From the NCBI RefSeq assembly GCF_033100135.1, contig NZ_CP136920.1:806001-870000 (forward strand): a stretch of DNA of 64,000 bases. Direction: 5' to 3'. Shown in pieces: positions 60,753 to 64,000 of this stretch; within the stretch, counting starts at the first letter, position 1; every line of letters starts with the position of its first letter. The stretch is from Rubellicoccus peritrichatus (GTDB taxonomy: Bacteria > Verrucomicrobiota > Verrucomicrobiia > Opitutales > Cerasicoccaceae). The notes under the pieces are model-generated. The model made no database searches. It saw only the letters and a list, made by a program, of their open reading frames with translations, and was not told the DNA's origin. The translations under genes and the position numbers were made by a program.

Positions 60753-63551
60753 TCAAGAGGCCTGAGGAGTCCGAAGCACTGCTTTCAGGTCCTTCGGCTT
60801 AAATGGCTTGAAGAGAAAAGCATTCATACCCGCATCATGTGCGCGTTGCTGATCGTCTTGCATGACCGCAGCAGTTAAAGCGATAATCCACGGTTTATCA
60901 GCATCTCCACCTTGTGCCCGTATGCAGCGGGTTGCTTCGATGCCATCCATGACCGGCATTTGCACGTCCATCAGTATCACATCGAAATCCTTGAGGCGCG
61001 CAGCCTCGACAGCTTCAGCCCCATTACTCACAATTTCAGCAGAAAAGCCCATCTGTGATAGCATGAGTTTAGCCACACGCTGATTCACCTGGTTATCTTC
61101 AGCAAGCAGGATGGACAAAGTGCTTTGAGCGACCCCGTTTTCGGAATGATTGCTTGGAGGGTCTTCATTGCCGACATCACAATCCGAAGTCAGGCTGTCC
61201 GCTATTGTTTCCAATAGGCGCCGCGGCCGAACAGGCTTATGTAGAAATCCAGCAAAATCCTTGGAGTCCGACTGGACACCCATTGAACTCAACAAAACCA
61301 GTGGAATCGACGCCAAACCTTTGCTATGGTGAATGCTTTCAGCCAATGTTTCGCCGTTCATTCCCGGCATCAACATGTCCAGAATCACTAGGTCAAATGG
61401 TTCGGACCGGCAAAGGCGCAATGCCTCTTCACTTGATTGACAAACAGCGACCCGAATGCCCCAACTCGTCAATTGGGATTCAATGATCCGCAAATTAGTG
61501 ATGTTATCATCAACAACTAAAATTTGTTTATTTTTAACAATATTAATTTGCTGATCATAATCGTCAGGCACTGCCTGATGAGATTCAACAACTGGTATCG
61601 TCACCACGAATTCTGATCCAATGCCCTCTTCACTGTTCAGCGTAATAGTCCCACCCATGGCTTGCGTCAGACGCTTGGTAATCGCAAGGCCCAGGCCAGT
61701 TCCGCCAAACCTTCGTGTAGTCGAAGCATCCGCTTGAGAGAATGGCGTAAATAAATCGGCCTGCTGCTCAATTGGGATACCGATACCAGTATCTTGTACT
61801 GACAAAACCAACACAAGCCCTCCGTCATCATTTTTACGACTATGTATCTTGACTTCAACCTTACCCGACTCAGTAAATTTCACTGCATTACCGATCAAAT
61901 TGACGAGTATCTGGCGAAGCCGTGTCACATCCCCCAGGATCAACCGTGGAACACTGTCACAGATATGATAAACCAATTCGAGGCCTTTCTCGAAAGCACG
62001 ATAAGACAATACATCGACTGCTTCTTCAACAAATTCCCGGACAACAATCGTTTCTGTTTCGAACTCAATGCGCCCCGCTTCAATCTTGGAATAATCGAGA
62101 ATGTCATTGATGATTGAAAGCAGCGCGTTGCCTGAGGTCTTGATTGTCTCAACATACTCACGCTGATCGTCACGAAGTCCTGATTGCTCAAGGATGCCTG
62201 TCATACCAATCACCCCGTTCATCGGAGTCCGAATCTCATGACTCATCATAGCCAGGAAAGCATCCTTGGCGCGACTCGCACGCTCAGCTTGGTCCTTGGC
62301 CAGTTCCAGACGTTCCAAAGCTTCAATCTTTTCGGTGGTTTCAGTTTCAATCGCAATAAACTGCTCAAGCGCCCCTGAATCGTCAAAAACAGGAGTCGCT
62401 TCAATATCCACCCAGTAACGGCGACCTGATTTGGAATAGTTGATAATCTCGACCTTGAAGGGTTTTGCTTCGCGCACTCTGGCTCGCATCAACTCTATGA
62501 CCTTTGGGTCAGACTCCGGACCTTGGAGAAAGTCACCGGGACGTTTTCCGATAACTTCATCCAGCTTGTATTCTGTGATCTCTTCAAAAGCATTATTCAC
62601 CCAAACCAGGTTACCCTTGGAATCTGTAATGATAACACCAGTTGTGGTTTTCGAAGCGACTAGTGACAGCCGTTTCAGCGCTGCTTCCGATTCCTTGCGT
62701 GGTGTAATATCGGTATGTGTCCCAAGCATTCGCCTGGGCTTTCCATCTTCGTAAAAGGCTTTACCGCGGGATTGGATCCAGCGCCAACCACCATCTTTGT
62801 GACGCATCCGGAATTCTATGTTATAATCCCGAATCTTACCATTCAGATAATTGCCAATTTCATCAAGGGATGGTTGATAGTCATCTGGATGAACAAGCTG
62901 ACTCCAGGTATCCAGTTTATTTGGCCAAGAACCTGGCTCATAACCAAGCATTGAAAGCCACAAATCAGAATAAATCACCTCATCAGTTTCCAGATCCCAA
63001 TCCCAGATCCCAGCAGCCGATCCAGTAATAGCAAGCTGCCAGCGCTCTTCGCTTTCCCGTAATGCAATACTGGCACGCTCGCTTTCATCGATATCCTGAA
63101 AAACCCCAGCCAGTTTTGCCACCTTTCCATGCTCAAAAACCGCATGGCCGTTTGCGCGAACCCAAATCCGTTCGCCCTTAACAGTATTCAACTGAAGCTT
63201 CAAATCATAGGGAGTGCCTTCCTTGATCGCTTTTTCAACCGCCTCTTTGATAACCGGGCGATGCTCGGGGACATAATAATTGATCGCCTCCTCGACAGGA
63301 ACTGGCATGCCAGGCTCCAGGCCATGAATACGGTAGGTCTCATCTGACCAAAAGACCTTCATCGACGACAAATCCAGCTCCCAACTGCCCGTCCGGCTGA
63401 TTCGCTGGGATTCCGAAAGCACCTCTTTGGCCTGCTGGAGTGCCAATTCCGTCCGACGACTCTCGTATAAGCCTTTGCGCAGACGTACAATCTCCCTTTC
63501 GGCCTCGTCCAGCCTTTCACGGAGATTATCGTCCTGAGGGGGTTGTTTCAT
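60753..63551 (-). CDS. Hybrid sensor histidine kinase with three PAS and two receiver domains
   Basis: A soluble-looking hybrid kinase of 932 residues from ATG 63,551. It has an N-terminal coiled coil (about residues 5-50), three PAS/PAC units (about 50-160, 165-285, 295-410; the third with VNNAFEEITEYKLDEVIG like LOV/PAS signal domains), HisKA with His438 in MMSHEIRTPMNG, HATPase with VQDTGIGI and GGTGLGLAI, and two REC domains (LVILDMLMPG and VILMDVQMPV carrying the phospho-Asp). No transmembrane helix or HPt domain is present. An upstream start at 63,611 adds 20 non-conserved residues. The output partner is unknown. It diverges from the phosphohexomutase gene. Confidence 0.9.
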   Translation of the reverse strand: MKQPPQDDNLRERLDEAEREIVRLRKGLYESRRTELALQQAKEVLSESQRISRTGSWELDLSSMKVFWSDETYRIHGLEPGMPVPVEEAINYYVPEHRPVIKEAVEKAIKEGTPYDLKLQLNTVKGERIWVRANGHAVFEHGKVAKLAGVFQDIDESERASIALRESEERWQLAITGSAAGIWDWDLETDEVIYSDLWLSMLGYEPGSWPNKLDTWSQLVHPDDYQPSLDEIGNYLNGKIRDYNIEFRMRHKDGGWRWIQSRGKAFYEDGKPRRMLGTHTDITPRKESEAALKRLSLVASKTTTGVIITDSKGNLVWVNNAFEEITEYKLDEVIGKRPGDFLQGPESDPKVIELMRARVREAKPFKVEIINYSKSGRRYWVDIEATPVFDDSGALEQFIAIETETTEKIEALERLELAKDQAERASRAKDAFLAMMSHEIRTPMNGVIGMTGILEQSGLRDDQREYVETIKTSGNALLSIINDILDYSKIEAGRIEFETETIVVREFVEEAVDVLSYRAFEKGLELVYHICDSVPRLILGDVTRLRQILVNLIGNAVKFTESGKVEVKIHSRKNDDGGLVLVLSVQDTGIGIPIEQQADLFTPFSQADASTTRRFGGTGLGLAITKRLTQAMGGTITLNSEEGIGSEFVVTIPVVESHQAVPDDYDQQINIVKNKQILVVDDNITNLRIIESQLTSWGIRVAVCQSSEEALRLCRSEPFDLVILDMLMPGMNGETLAESIHHSKGLASIPLVLLSSMGVQSDSKDFAGFLHKPVRPRRLLETIADSLTSDCDVGNEDPPSNHSENGVAQSTLSILLAEDNQVNQRVAKLMLSQMGFSAEIVSNGAEAVEAARLKDFDVILMDVQMPVMDGIEATRCIRAQGGDADKPWIIALTAAVMQDDQQRAHDAGMNAFLFKPFKPKDLKAVLRTPQAS

Positions 63552-63629
63552 CGATTGATGATTATCAATAACGTGAAAGTTACAAATTAAAGGTTTCCTC
63601 CCTGATATCAAGTGGTTAAACCCGTCTCC

Positions 63630-64000
63630 ATGGCTATTACAGAAGCAATAAAGTCAGCAGGTGAACGCGGTGAACTGATGGAAACCGCAGTCATAAACCT
63701 TGAGCAATGGCTCAACGGTAGTTTTCTGCCAGAATGGGCAAGAAAAGCCATTACAGAGCTTGTTGAGGCCGGTGAATGGGGTGAGTTGAACGAACGCTTT
63801 TATAAAGACATGAAGTTCGGCACAGGCGGCATTCGTGGCCGTACGATCGGGCAAACAACACCACCCAGCGAACAAGGGAAATCCACCCCAGAAGGCGCAC
63901 CGGAACATCCTGCCGTCGGGACAAATGTGCTCAATGACTTTCTTGTCATTCGCGCTACGATGGGGCTTTTTCGCCACTGCAAGCAGCACCTGGCTGATGA
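63630..64000 (+). CDS. Phosphohexomutase (phosphoglucomutase/phosphomannomutase), 5' part
   Basis: An open frame runs from ATG 63,630 past the window edge (123 codons visible). It encodes MAITEAIKSAGERGELM, then WGELNERFYKDMKFGTGGIRG, the typical phospho-sugar mutase N-terminus with the FGTGGIRGR metal/sugar motif, then NDFLVIRATMGLF. The family interconverts hexose 1- and 6-phosphates through a phosphoserine. Glucose or mannose specificity lies in the missing part. It diverges from the hybrid kinase, 78 nt between the starts. Confidence 0.85.
   Translation, partial: MAITEAIKSAGERGELMETAVINLEQWLNGSFLPEWARKAITELVEAGEWGELNERFYKDMKFGTGGIRGRTIGQTTPPSEQGKSTPEGAPEHPAVGTNVLNDFLVIRATMGLFRHCKQHLAD

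Overview
The window looks like a chromosomal segment of a Verrucomicrobiota bacterium, probably a marine member of class Opitutia. The evidence is indirect: Gram-negative envelope genes (Kdo transferase, LpxR-like lipid A deacylase), a TIGR03790-family protein, a SHD1-like protein, isolated pseudopilins of the DGH type common in this phylum, and many exported Trp/Tyr-rich proteins. Genus-level assignment is not possible from this sequence alone. I see no rRNA, tRNA, CRISPR array, integrase or transposase gene.

Layout. 0.2-6.8 kb: alanine dehydrogenase, carotenoid desaturase crtI, a Dps-like ferritin, and a tight minus-strand operon (SDR, FeS-type photolyase/cryptochrome, renalase-like flavoprotein) suggesting protection against light and oxidative damage. 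6.9-14.2 kb: M16 zinc protease, waaA, a membrane-anchored protein, an orphan trpA and a mutarotase-like enzyme. 14.2-18.0 kb: a compact RNase III-like protein, sulfate activation genes cysN-cysD-cysC, and folA. 18.0-27.0 kb: CHASE/PAS histidine kinase, DJ-1/PfpI protein, glycosyltransferase, four-helix-bundle protein, ppk1, SHD1-like protein, pseudopilin, SnoaL-like protein. 27.3-31.0 kb: ABC-F ATPase and TypA/BipA.

31.3-48.6 kb is the accessory part and the most interesting. It opens with an exported cytochrome c-PQQ-type sugar dehydrogenase fusion. An 809-base non-coding stretch full of repeats follows. Then come three tandem paralogues (33.6-38.4 kb), each with a signal peptide, an N-terminal Trp/Tyr-rich module (called 'WLY module' here) and a C-terminal CxxCH haem motif. 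Next are a TIGR03790 protein, an NCS2 permease with a degenerate RsbW-like ATPase tail, and a minus-strand run of esterase, aldo/keto reductase, an exported WLY protein, TatD and a Tat-exported purple-acid-phosphatase-like protein that also carries the WLY module. Five proteins within 13.2 kb share this module.

48.9-64.0 kb is mostly housekeeping: clpB, LpxR-like protein, YihY/BrkB protein, PBP2, ferritin, a lipoprotein, a DinG-type helicase, a PP2C phosphatase with a small TPR-like partner, a pseudopilin, a large hybrid histidine kinase, and the start of a phosphohexomutase running off the end.

Intergenic DNA carries several repeat families: a perfect 30-bp inverted repeat (27,168-27,268) with a solo arm at 33,428, a nine-unit nonamer tandem repeat (33,338-33,418), a long imperfect palindrome (32,818-32,920) and an 18-bp sequence shared by two intergenic gaps. 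Convergent genes are packed very tightly, and Shine-Dalgarno sequences are mostly absent.
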